DNA of 64,000 nucleotides, taken from Nocardioides sp. (GTDB lineage Bacteria > Actinomycetota > Actinomycetes > Propionibacteriales > Nocardioidaceae). The notes below the pieces were generated by a model that did not search any database, had not been told where the DNA came from, and was given only the letters and a program-made list of their open reading frames with translations. The DNA lies in assembly GCF_014360585.1 (NCBI RefSeq), contig NZ_JACIXG010000004.1:1-64000 (forward strand), read 5' to 3'. Shown piece after piece: positions 1 to 11,731 of the stretch (positions are counted from its first letter, which is position 1; every line of letters starts with the position of its first letter). Made by a program: the position numbers and the translations under genes.

Positions 1-97
1 GGCGGGGGGGTGCCCGGGGCCCGCGGTGTGGCCCAAATCTCACCATTTTCGGTGGGGGGTGGGTTGTTTATGCCCCCCCCCCTCGACGCTGATTTCG

Positions 98-118
98 GTC
101 AGGACGAGCCGACTCGGC
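98..118. repeat. Partial copy of the CCGACTCGGC dispersed repeat
   Basis: One arm (GTCAGGACGAGCCGACTCGG and one further base) of the composite palindromic repeat also found at 11641, 46361 and 56361. It contains the stop codon of the hydroxypyruvate isomerase gene. The first 97 bases of the window hold homopolymer runs and no gene that I can support. Confidence 0.75.
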
Positions 119-923
119 AGCTGGGGCGGCGCTCATGCGGCAGCCAGTCGAAGCTCTCGGTCGAGCCCTTGGCGGGCTTGTACTCCAGCCCGACCCAGCC
201 GGCGTACCCGGCGGCCTCCAGCGCGGCGAGCTGCCGCTCGAGCGGGAGATCGCCGGTGCCGGGCTCGTTGCGGCCCGGGGCGTCGGCGATCTGGACGTGA
301 GCGATGCGAGCGGCGTACGCAGCGATCACCTCGTCGACGTCGTCGCCGTTCACGGCGAGGTGGTAGAGGTCGGCGAGCAGGCCGATGTTGGCCTCGCCGG
401 CGCGGTCGATCGCCGCGATCGCGTCGGCGGCAGTGAGCAGCGGGTAGCGGTCGGCACCGCTGACCGGCTCGACCAGCACGGTGCCGCCGATGCGGGCCGC
501 CGCGCGAGCAGCCAGCGCGAGGTTCTCGGCGGCGAGCTCGTCCTGCGCCTCGGCTGCGGCGTCGTCGACGCGGTTGCCGTAGAGCGCGTTGAACGCGGTG
601 CAGCCGAGCCGTTCACCGATGCCGATGGTGGCGTCGATGTTGTCGCGGAACTCCGCCGACCGGGCCGGCCACGAGACCAGGCCGCGGTCACCGGCCGGCA
701 TGTCACCGGCGAAGAAGTTGAGGCCGACCAGGCGCACCCCGGCGCCCTCGACGGCGTCGACGAAGGCGTCCACGTCCTTGTCGGACGGCACCGCGTCGGC
801 GAACGGCCACCAGAACTCGACCGCGTCGAAGCCGGCGGCCTTCACCGCCGCGGGGCGCTCGAGCAGCGGGAGCTCGGTGAACAGGATCGAGCAGTTCACC
901 TCGTACCGGAGCTGGTGGGACAT
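99..923 (-). CDS. hyi: Hydroxypyruvate isomerase family protein (TIM barrel)
   Basis: A 274-residue sugar-isomerase-like TIM barrel. It should interconvert hydroxypyruvate and tartronate semialdehyde in the glyoxylate branch of purine catabolism. The N-terminus (YEVNCSILFTELPLLERP) and the segments VEFWWPF, LVEPVSG, LLADLYHL and HVQIADAPGRNEPG match the Hyi family. The ATG is preceded by a purine-rich GGAAGGAATGGTGAG stretch. A TTCCG-N5-CGGAA palindrome at 935-949 overlaps the ribosome-binding region, so direct repression by the IclR-type regulator at 18580 is plausible. The last residues and the stop codon fall inside a dispersed repeat arm (98-118), so the C-terminus after FDWLPHER is probably repeat-derived. 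Other glyoxylate genes such as gcl are expected left of the window (inference). Confidence 0.85.
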   Translation of the reverse strand: MSHQLRYEVNCSILFTELPLLERPAAVKAAGFDAVEFWWPFADAVPSDKDVDAFVDAVEGAGVRLVGLNFFAGDMPAGDRGLVSWPARSAEFRDNIDATIGIGERLGCTAFNALYGNRVDDAAAEAQDELAAENLALAARAAARIGGTVLVEPVSGADRYPLLTAADAIAAIDRAGEANIGLLADLYHLAVNGDDVDEVIAAYAARIAHVQIADAPGRNEPGTGDLPLERQLAALEAAGYAGWVGLEYKPAKGSTESFDWLPHERRPSCRVGSS

Positions 924-934
924 CTCACCATTCC

Positions 935-949
935 TTCCGTAATGCGGAA
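935..949. promoter_or_regulatory. Candidate IclR/AllR-type operator
   Basis: Perfect palindrome TTCCG-TAATG-CGGAA, 12 bases upstream of the hydroxypyruvate isomerase start. The same TTCCG-N5-CGGAA layout occurs at 18523-18539, with one mismatch at 18451-18465, and half-sites occur at 14942-14963. Assignment to the IclR-family regulator at 18580-19347 is an inference from the shared motif and metabolic context. Confidence 0.6.
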
Positions 950-1122
950 TTTGATTTCTGACATTCGAAATATAAGGATGTGAGCGGAGTCACGTCAACC
1001 CCGAGCAGAACTTGGCCGCAAAGTGGTGAAGAAACGACAACGGGCCTCCCGCGTACACGTGCGGGCGTTGTACGTTCCTCCAAGACGCGGCCGAATGGGA
1101 CCGGTCGACCGGTGGAGGCACC

Positions 1123-2655
1123 GTGCTACTTGCAGAGCTGTTGAAGACGCCCAGCCTGGGCCTGCGACTCCTGCACGCCCCTGAGAGCGCGCTCGAACGA
1201 CCTGTCGGGCGCACGATCACGATCGACCTGCTCGAACCCGGTCGCTACCTGAGCGGCGGCGAGCTCGTGCTCACCGGCCTCGTCTGGCGTCGTGGACCCG
1301 AGGACAGCGAGACCTTCGTGTCCTCGATCGCGGAGGGTGGGGCGACCTGTCTGCTGGCCGGCGCGGCACTCCTCGGCGCGGTCCCCGACGACCTCGTGGA
1401 GGCCTGCCGTCGCCACCGGGTCGCCCTGGTCGAGGTCCCCGGAGACGTCGCGTTCGCCGACGTGACCGAGTACGTCGCGGCCGCCGGCGCCGCCGGCGCG
1501 AGCGCCCGGATGTCGGCCAGCCTGGCCCGCCAGCGCCAGCTGCTCTCCGCCATCGCCTCGGGCCGAAGCCTGGACGAGCTGGCTGCCCGGGTGGCCTCCG
1601 AGATCGGCCACGCCTGCCGCGTGCTCACCGCGAGCGGCCGACATGTCGTGCCAGGTCCCGGCGATCTGGAGCCGGAGACGGTCGACGCGCTGACCCGTCG
1701 CTTCCTGACCGCCGACCTGCTGCCCGCCGTGGCCGAGGTGGGTGACCGCCGCTACTCGCTGTTCCCCATCGGATCGGGCCTGGCCGACCGCCTCACCGGA
1801 TGGACGGTCGCCGTCGAGGGCGACCACACCACCTGGCCGCGGGAGGACCTCGACATGGTCCACGAGTTCGGCGCCATCACCGCACTGGACCGATCGCGGC
1901 GCGACGAGGGCCTTCGGGTCCGGCGACCGCTCGCGGCGGCGACCCTCGCCCGCCTGGAGGCCGGTGCCTCCCCCGCCGAGATCGCAACCGGGCTACGCCA
2001 GTCCGGGCTCGATCCCGATCGGCCGCTCGTCCTCGCCGTCGCCGAGCTCGGGCCGGGTGGTCCGCCGGACGCGGTGGCCGCGGTGCTCGAGGACGTGGCC
2101 CTCGGGCTGGGGCCGTCCGTGGTCGCGAACGCCCGCGACGGCTGCGCGGTCGCCTTCCTCCCGTCCCGGCCGGACCTCACCGACCAGCTGCGCCGCTCGC
2201 TCACCCGGTTGGGGCCGGCGCTGGTCCGCGGTTCGCTGTCGGTCGGCCTGAGCGGCGAGAGCGGCATCGAGGCGCTGGCCGGCGCGCTCGAGGAGGCACG
2301 GTTCGCGCACCGGGTCGCCCGCTCCGGCGGGGGCTCGGTGGCGTTGTCCAGCTCCGAGGAGGTGACCTCCCACGTGCTGCTGCTCGCCACGGTTCCCGAC
2401 GACATCCGCCGCACCTACGCGCAACGCGTCCTCGGCCCGGTCCTCGAGCACGACCAGCGCTCCGGCAGCGATCTCGTGCTCACGCTCGACCGGTTCCTGA
2501 CGTACGCCGGTTCGTGGGCACGAACCGCGGAGTCGCTCCATCTGCACGTCAACAGCGTGCGCTACCGGATCGCCCGGATCGAGGAACTGACCGGTCGCGA
2601 CCTGACGACGATGGAGGACCGGGTCGACGTCTTTCTGGCACTCAGATCTCTGTGA
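1123..2655 (+). CDS. pucR: PucR family transcriptional regulator
   Basis: A 510-residue regulator with the PucR layout. It has an N-terminal PucR ligand-sensing domain, a central linker rich in Ala and Leu, and a C-terminal PucR-type helix-turn-helix (AESLHLHVNSVRYRIARIEE, around residues 468-487). PucR proteins activate purine-use genes, and the next genes downstream are the permease, xanthine dehydrogenase and guanine deaminase. The GTG start is chosen because GGTGGAGG lies just upstream. It is divergent from hydroxypyruvate isomerase across a 199-base spacer. The inducer is not evident from the sequence; allantoin is the B. subtilis precedent. Confidence 0.88.
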   Translation: MLLAELLKTPSLGLRLLHAPESALERPVGRTITIDLLEPGRYLSGGELVLTGLVWRRGPEDSETFVSSIAEGGATCLLAGAALLGAVPDDLVEACRRHRVALVEVPGDVAFADVTEYVAAAGAAGASARMSASLARQRQLLSAIASGRSLDELAARVASEIGHACRVLTASGRHVVPGPGDLEPETVDALTRRFLTADLLPAVAEVGDRRYSLFPIGSGLADRLTGWTVAVEGDHTTWPREDLDMVHEFGAITALDRSRRDEGLRVRRPLAAATLARLEAGASPAEIATGLRQSGLDPDRPLVLAVAELGPGGPPDAVAAVLEDVALGLGPSVVANARDGCAVAFLPSRPDLTDQLRRSLTRLGPALVRGSLSVGLSGESGIEALAGALEEARFAHRVARSGGGSVALSSSEEVTSHVLLLATVPDDIRRTYAQRVLGPVLEHDQRSGSDLVLTLDRFLTYAGSWARTAESLHLHVNSVRYRIARIEELTGRDLTTMEDRVDVFLALRSL

Positions 2656-2686
2656 GCGGGCCTTGGTCGAGTCGGCCGGGGCCGGC

Positions 2687-2756
2687 TGTAACACGTCGTT
2701 CGTAGGACTACTCGCCTTTTATAACGACCGGATAGACCTACGAACAGCGTGTTACA
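2687..2756 (+). repeat. 70-bp imperfect palindromic element, copy 1
   Basis: The arms begin TGTAACACGTCGTTCGTAGG and end CCTACGAACAGCGTGTTACA, around a central TTATAACGACC. It is identical at 68 of 70 positions to the reverse complement of 60621-60690. It starts 32 bases after the pucR stop codon. The rest of the 2656-2955 spacer holds no gene I can support and must contain the permease promoter or leader. Confidence 0.9.
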
Positions 2757-2955
2757 CGCGATCCAGAGCGGTGTTTCACGCCGCCGAAACCGCCCCGATA
2801 CAGGAAGCACGTCATTCTGGAGCATCACACAAAGGCCGCATCCGCGCAGACCCCATCTTCGGATGATCGGCGGGTGCCACTCGGGGCCAGAAAAGACCAG
2901 GCTGTGGTGTACGTCACGCTCACCAACCGCGAGCCCCCGAGAAAGGTGTGAGGCG

Positions 2956-4907
2956 ATGAATGCCAGAGCAGTCCTGAGGTCGTTACGGCCGCAGCGGAAG
3001 AGTGGTTCCGGCACCACCCACCCCGTCGACGAGGTGCTCCCGGCGGGCAAGCTCGCCGTCTACGGCCTCCAGCACGTGCTCGCGTTCTACGCCGGTGCGG
3101 TGATCGTGCCGATCCTGCTCGCCAACGCGATCGGGTTGAGCCAGGAGGAGCTGATCCACCTGATCAACGCCGACCTGTTCACCTGCGGCATCGCCTCGAT
3201 CATCCAGTCGGTGGGCTTCTGGAAGGTCGGCGTCCGTCTGCCGCTGCTACAGGGCGTCACCTTCACCGCCGTCTCGCCGATGATCGCGATCGGGATGGCC
3301 GCGGGCGGCGGCACCGACGGGCTGCTCGTCATCTACGGCGCGGTGATCGTCGCCGGTCTGGCGACCTTCTTCATCGCCCCCTACTTCAGCCGGCTGATCC
3401 GGTTCTTCCCGCCGGTCGTCACCGGTTCGGTGATCACCATCATCGGCATCGCCCTGCTGCCCGTCGCCGCCGCGGACGCGACCGGTGGCGCCGGACCGAC
3501 CTCAGACCCCACGAGCGGTCGCAACCTGGCGTACGCCCTGGGCACCTTGGCGCTGATCGTGGTCATCCAGCGGGTGTTCAAGGGCTTCATGGCCACCGTC
3601 GCCGTGCTCGTCGGACTGGTCGTCGGCACCCTGGTCGCCTGGATCCTCGGCGACGCCCACTTCGACGCGGTCGCCGGCTCCGACTGGGTCGGCGTCACCA
3701 CGCCGTTCCACTTCGGCTGGCCACAGTTCTCCGCCGCCGCGATCGTGTCGATGATCGTGGTCATGCTGATCACCGCCGTCGAGACCACCGGTGACGTCTT
3801 CGCCACCGGCGAGATCGTGGAGAAGCGGGTCGGTCGCACCGACATCGCCCGGGCCCTGCGTGCCGACGGTCTGGCCACCACCATCGGCGGCGTCTTCAAC
3901 TCCTTCCCCTACACCTGCTTCGCCGAGAACGTCGGCCTCGTCCGGCTGACCCGGGTCAAGAGCCGGTGGGTCGTCGCCGCCGCCGGTGCGATCATGGTGC
4001 TGATCGGGCTGCTCCCCAAGGTCGGCGCGATCGTCGCCGGCATCCCGCACCCGGTCCTCGGCGGCGCGGCCCTGGCGATGTTCGCAACGGTCGCCGTCGT
4101 CGGCTTCCAGACCCTCAGCAAGGTCGACTTCCACGACCACCGCAACGTCGTCATCGTCGCGACCAGCGTCGGCCTGGCCATGTACGTCACCGCGCAGCCC
4201 GAGGTCTCCCAGGCCGTCCCGGGGTGGGCCGAGATCATCTTCGGCAGCGGCATCACCCTCGGCAGCCTCTCGGCGATCCTGCTCAACGTCCTGTTCCACC
4301 ACGTCGGTCCCGACTTCGGTCCGACCGTCGCCGGCCAGCCCGGCGAGGGCGTCCGGCTCGACCAGGTCAACCAGATGGGACGTACGGAGTTCGTGGAGAC
4401 GTTCGACGGTCTCTTCCAGGGTCCGCGATGGATGGTCGAGCGGGCCTGGGACCAGCGGCCGTTCACCGACACCCACGCCCTGCGCCGAGCCTTCCAGGAC
4501 GCCCTCTTCAGCGGCACCGTCGAGGAGCAGCGCGAGCTGATCGAGGCCTACCCCGAGCTGGGTTCGCGCCTGGTCTCGGACGGGGTCGTCGGCGAGGAGT
4601 CGCTGCGCGACCAGTCCTCGCGCGGCCTGACGCACCTGGCCGAGCCCGACCAGGAGGCGCTGACTTCGGTCACCGACGCCTATCACGAGCGGTTCGGCTT
4701 CCCGCTGGTGATCTCCGTACGCGACACCACCTCGCTCGACCGGATCCTCGCCGAGGGCCGGGACCGCCTCGGCAACTGTGAACGCCAGGAGCACGCCGCC
4801 GCGCTGATCGAGATCGCCAAGATCGCCGGCCACCGCTTCGACGACTTCCTGCGCGATGCCAACCCCATCCACAGCGCCCGCACCCGCAACCCGATCCGGA
4901 GCCAGTG

Positions 4908-4908
<1 letters not shown>
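2956..4908 (+). CDS. NCS2 purine permease fused to an OHCU-decarboxylase-like domain
   Basis: A 650-residue fusion. Residues 1-460 form an NCS2 (NAT) nucleobase/urate permease with about 12-14 membrane segments, the ETTGDVFATGEI motif and the family signature AENVGLVRLTRVKSR. Residues about 475-640 resemble 2-oxo-4-hydroxy-4-carboxy-5-ureidoimidazoline decarboxylase (RAWDQRPF, FGFPLVISVR, NCERQEHAAALIEIAKIAGHR). The usual catalytic His of AHPxIG is Tyr532 (AYPELG), and the Glu of the xxEQ motif is Asp552, so activity is doubtful. A separate intact uraD lies at 14417. The ATG at 2956 follows a GAAAGGTGTGAGG ribosome-binding site; an earlier in-frame start would precede it without membrane-protein logic. 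The stop overlaps xdhA (TGATG). Likely cargo is xanthine or urate (inference from neighbours). Confidence 0.88.
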
Positions 4909-6400
<1,492 letters not shown>

Positions 6401-6404
<4 letters not shown>

Positions 6405-6522
6405 GTGACCCGCGGAATGTTCACCGAGGTAACTCGGTGAGCGACCACCTCCTTCGTGGAGTTCCGCGAGGGAACCGCATCCACGCCGAGGTACCTCGGT
6501 CAGCATCCGAGGAGGTGCCCGC

Positions 6523-6526
<4 letters not shown>
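6401..6526 (+). CDS. Bridging 41-residue frame between xdhA and xdhB
   Basis: A 41-codon frame begins with the ATG of the ATGA that ends xdhA and stops in the ATGA that starts xdhB, so translation coupling is kept on both sides. The motif GAGGTGCC(G/C)GCATGAG is present at both ends (near 6390 and 6510), as if duplicated on insertion. The interior carries related palindromes at 6423-6438 (ACCGAGGTAACTCGGT) and 6486-6499 (CCGAGGTACCTCGG). The peptide shows no domain; its role, if any, is probably to carry ribosomes to xdhB. It may be only a readable insert rather than a functional gene. Confidence 0.5.
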
Positions 6527-8916
<2,390 letters not shown>

Positions 8917-8917
8917 A

Positions 8918-9754
8918 ATGGAGTGGATGAGAGCCGTCCAGCGGCTACGCGAGCAGCGGGTCCCCGGCGTACTGGTGACCCTGACGTCCGTGCGCGGTCA
9001 TTCCCCGCGCGAGGCAGGGGCCAAGATGGTCGTCTCTGCCGACCGCACCTGGGCCACCGTCGGTGGCGGCAACCTCGAGGCTGTCGCGATCGAGCGCGCG
9101 CGGGCGATGCTGACCGAGGGCCTCGCTGTGCCGGAGGCCCTGAAGGTGTCGCTCTCCGACAAGGCGCCCTACCAGCACGGCGTCCAGTGCTGCGGGGGCG
9201 AGGTCGAGCTGCTGCTCGAGCCGCTGCCCCTCGTACCCTCCGTGGCCATCTTCGGGATGGGTCACGTCGGGCTCGAGCTGGCGCGCATCCTCGCTCGTCA
9301 CGACCTCGAGCTGCACCTGGTCGACTCCCGCGCGACCCAGCTCGAGCCGGAGCAGCTGCGAGGGCTGGACGACGCCGTCGCCGGCATCCACGTCCACCAG
9401 GTGCCGGTGCTGCCCGAGCTCGTCATCGGCGAGCTGCCCGAGGGCACCCATGTCCTGGTGATGACCCACGACCACGCCGAGGATGCCGCGCTGTGCGACG
9501 CTGCTCTCCGCGCCTCCCATCTGGGATCGATCGGGCTGATCGGCTCGAGCGCCAAGTGGAGCCGGTTCAAGGCCAAGCTCGCCGACGAGGGCCACGCCCC
9601 CGAGGCGATCGCCCGCATCACCACGCCCATCGGTCTCCCCGATCTCGGTGGCAAGGCCCCGGCTACGATCGCAGTGAGCGTCGCTGCTCGGCTGCTGCAG
9701 CTCTTCTCGGGTGACCCGACCGCTTCTGAACAACACACCAAGGTGAACCCATGA
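8918..9754 (+). CDS. xdhC: Xanthine dehydrogenase accessory protein XdhC
   Basis: A 278-residue Moco sulfuration and insertion chaperone for xanthine dehydrogenase. The N-terminal XdhC domain has SVRGHSPREAGAKMVV and the TVGGGNLE motif. It is followed by QCCGGEVELLLEP and a Rossmann-like C-terminal half (VAIFGMGHVGLELA, LIGSSAKWSRF, PIGLPDLGGKAPATIAVSV). The ATG at 8918 (MEWMRAVQ) is chosen over upstream in-frame ATGs because it starts the domain and sits one base after the xdhB stop. Its own stop overlaps guaD in an ATGA. Confidence 0.93.
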   Translation: MEWMRAVQRLREQRVPGVLVTLTSVRGHSPREAGAKMVVSADRTWATVGGGNLEAVAIERARAMLTEGLAVPEALKVSLSDKAPYQHGVQCCGGEVELLLEPLPLVPSVAIFGMGHVGLELARILARHDLELHLVDSRATQLEPEQLRGLDDAVAGIHVHQVPVLPELVIGELPEGTHVLVMTHDHAEDAALCDAALRASHLGSIGLIGSSAKWSRFKAKLADEGHAPEAIARITTPIGLPDLGGKAPATIAVSVAARLLQLFSGDPTASEQHTKVNP

Positions 9755-11052
9755 CGCTCTACCGAGGGACCTTCCTCGACACCCCTGACGACCCCTTCAC
9801 CGGCGGTCGGCTCCGCACGGAGCAGGACGGCGCGCTGCTCGTACGCGACGGCGTGATCCGCGCCCGCGGAAGCTACGCCGACCTGCACCGTCAGCACCCC
9901 CAGGAGGACGTCGTCGACCTCTCCGGCGGCTTCGTGCTACCCGGGTTCGTCGACACCCACGTGCACTTCCCGCAGGTGCGAGTCATCGGCGGCCTCGGCC
10001 TGCCCCTTCTCGACTGGCTCGACCAATGCGCCCTCCCCGAGGAGGCGCGCCTCGCCGACCCGGCCTACGCCGCAGGGGTCGCCACCGACTTCGTCCGCGG
10101 CCTGGTCGGCGCAGGCACCACCACGGCGCTGGTCTTCGGCAGCCACTTCGCCCCCGCAGTCGACACTGTCTTCGCCGAGGCCGCCCGGGTCGGGCTACGG
10201 ATCACCAGCGGCCTCGTGGTCAGCGACCGGCTCATCCGTGAGGACCTGTTCACCGACCCCGACCGGGCCCGTGAGGAGTCGCTCGCGCTCGCCGCCCGCT
10301 GGCACGGGGTCGGCCGGGCCCGCTACGCCGTGACGCCAAGGTTCTCGCTGTCCTGCACCGACGACCTGCTCGCGGCCTGCGCCGACGTGCTGAACGCGAC
10401 GCCAGGCGCCATGTTCACCTCCCACGTCAACGAGAACGTCCGCGAGATCGAGGTCGTCGAGGAGCTCTGCGGCTGCGACTACGTGACCTCCTACGACCGC
10501 CATGGCCTGGTCGGCCCAGGCACCGTGCTGGCGCACAACGTGCACCCCACCGACTCCGAGCTCACCCTGCTCGCCGCTCGCGGCGCCTCGGTCGCGCACT
10601 GCGCCTCCAGCAACGCCGCGCTCGGCAGCGGCCTCTTCCCGCTCGCCCGCCACCGCGCCCACGGGGTGCGCGTGGCGATGGGCTCCGACGTCGGCGCCGG
10701 CACCGGGTTCTCCCTCCTCAAGGAGGGCCTGGCGGCGTACGTCGCCCAGCAGCAGCTCGGCGAGGCCGGCCACCCGCTGACGCCGACCCACCTCCTTCAC
10801 CTGGCCACCCGAGCCGGCGCCGAGGCCCTCGGGCTAGGAGCCGCGGTCGGCGACTTCTGCGTCGGCCGCCGCTTCGACGCCCAGTGGATCAAGCCCGCCG
10901 CCGACACGCCCCTCGACGTCGGCCTCACCCACGCCTCCGACCCCGGCGACGCCCTGGCGAAGATGTTCGCCCTCGGCACCCCCGCCGACGTACGCAGCGT
11001 GTGGATCGAGGGCGAGCTCGTCGACGCCCCCGACCCCCACCTCGTCGGCTGA
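9751..11052 (+). CDS. guaD: Guanine deaminase
   Basis: A 433-residue amidohydrolase converting guanine to xanthine, the substrate of the upstream dehydrogenase. Metal and active-site motifs: DTHVHFPQVRVIGG, TSHVNENVREIE, LAHNVHPTDSE, VAHCASSNAALGSG and MGSDVGAGTGFS. The length is typical. Translationally coupled to xdhC, it closes the plus-strand purine operon. The C-terminus contains ALGTPADVRSVWIEGE, the usual composite domain of amidohydrolases. Confidence 0.94.
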   Translation: MTLYRGTFLDTPDDPFTGGRLRTEQDGALLVRDGVIRARGSYADLHRQHPQEDVVDLSGGFVLPGFVDTHVHFPQVRVIGGLGLPLLDWLDQCALPEEARLADPAYAAGVATDFVRGLVGAGTTTALVFGSHFAPAVDTVFAEAARVGLRITSGLVVSDRLIREDLFTDPDRAREESLALAARWHGVGRARYAVTPRFSLSCTDDLLAACADVLNATPGAMFTSHVNENVREIEVVEELCGCDYVTSYDRHGLVGPGTVLAHNVHPTDSELTLLAARGASVAHCASSNAALGSGLFPLARHRAHGVRVAMGSDVGAGTGFSLLKEGLAAYVAQQQLGEAGHPLTPTHLLHLATRAGAEALGLGAAVGDFCVGRRFDAQWIKPAADTPLDVGLTHASDPGDALAKMFALGTPADVRSVWIEGELVDAPDPHLVG

Positions 11053-11350
11053 CCCCCGCCGAGGCGTCAGGTAGGTCGGCCGAGACGTCACGTACGTCGG
11101 TCGAGTGGTCAGCGTCGTGCCTACTCGGCCGGCGGGAGTGACGTCTCGGCAAGGCCACAGGGGAGACGCTCCTGAGCATCCTGGTTGTCGTGAGCGATTT
11201 GTCGACATATCTCACGGCGAACACACCGACGCTCACTTCGAAGACAGCACGTAGCCGCTGTGGTGGTGGCGCGGCAGTCACGGTGTGAACGTCGAGGCGG
11301 TCACTGAATGGTTCCCGGACCTTTAGCGAAAGGCTCCTGATCACGGATCT
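11053..11350. other. Convergent spacer with 21-bp tandem repeats
   Basis: No gene seen. Three imperfect 21-bp tandem units (11058-11078, 11079-11099, 11100-11120) begin GCCGAGGCGTC, GCCGAGACGTC and GTCGAGTGGTC. A perfect 13-base inverted repeat pairs GCCGAGACGTCAC (11079-11091) with GTGACGTCTCGGC (11138-11150), which could act as a transcription terminator or binding site after guaD. Confidence 0.5.
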
Positions 11351-11584
11351 TCATGCGGCGTACTCGGCCAGGGCGCGCCTGATCACCTCGGACCTGGACA
11401 AGTGCTCTCGTTCAGCCAGTGCGTCCGAAGCTGCGAGCTCGTCGGCAGTGAGCCGGACGGCAACGACCTGCATCGGCTCGGCGCCGCGCCCTGGCCGGCC
11501 ACGTCCGCGACGCTTCAGTTGCTCGACGTCGTAGCCCCCTTCGGCCTCGTCCGCCCACCGCTGAATCCGCTCGTCAGTACCCAC
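11351..11584 (-). CDS. Ribbon-helix-helix (CopG-like) small protein
   Basis: A 77-residue protein with a C-terminal ribbon-helix-helix DNA-binding domain (PMQVVAVRLTADELAASDALAEREHLSRSEVIRRALAEY, given here only as positions about 33-72). The GTG at 11584 (GTDERIQRW) is chosen because the frame further upstream runs into a dispersed repeat (11641-11703). Such proteins are often antitoxins or small repressors; no toxin gene is visible next to it. The start is uncertain because no clear ribosome-binding site precedes it. Confidence 0.6.
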   Translation of the reverse strand: MGTDERIQRWADEAEGGYDVEQLKRRGRGRPGRGAEPMQVVAVRLTADELAASDALAEREHLSRSEVIRRALAEYAA

Positions 11585-11640
11585 TAGAAAATCGTATGAC
11601 GAAAATCCGGATGCCTGTAGCACCCGCCCTTCTTCCCAAG

Positions 11641-11703
11641 GTCGAGTCGGCGCATCCTGACACGAAGTCAGGCCGAGTCGGCTCGTCATGACGAGCCGAC
11701 TCG
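11641..11703. repeat. CCGACTCGGC composite palindrome, copy 2
   Basis: Left arm GTCGAGTCGGCGCATCCTGA(C) at 11641-11661, followed by a 32-bp near-perfect palindrome at 11672-11703 centred on TCATGA. The same units occur at 46361-46456 and 56361-56425. It lies upstream of the ribbon-helix-helix gene, near the end of the permease gene. Confidence 0.85.
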
Positions 11704-11731
11704 TCCTACAGAAACCGGCGGCCTCAGCCGG

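Noticed and set aside
1-97. Start of a gene in the first 97 bases
   Set aside because: The region contains runs of G and C, no credible coding pattern, and may include assembly-edge error.
11641-11703. Composite palindrome as an ordinary intrinsic terminator only
   Set aside because: No U-tract follows, and the same block recurs with different arms elsewhere, so it was listed as a repeat. A termination role is still possible.
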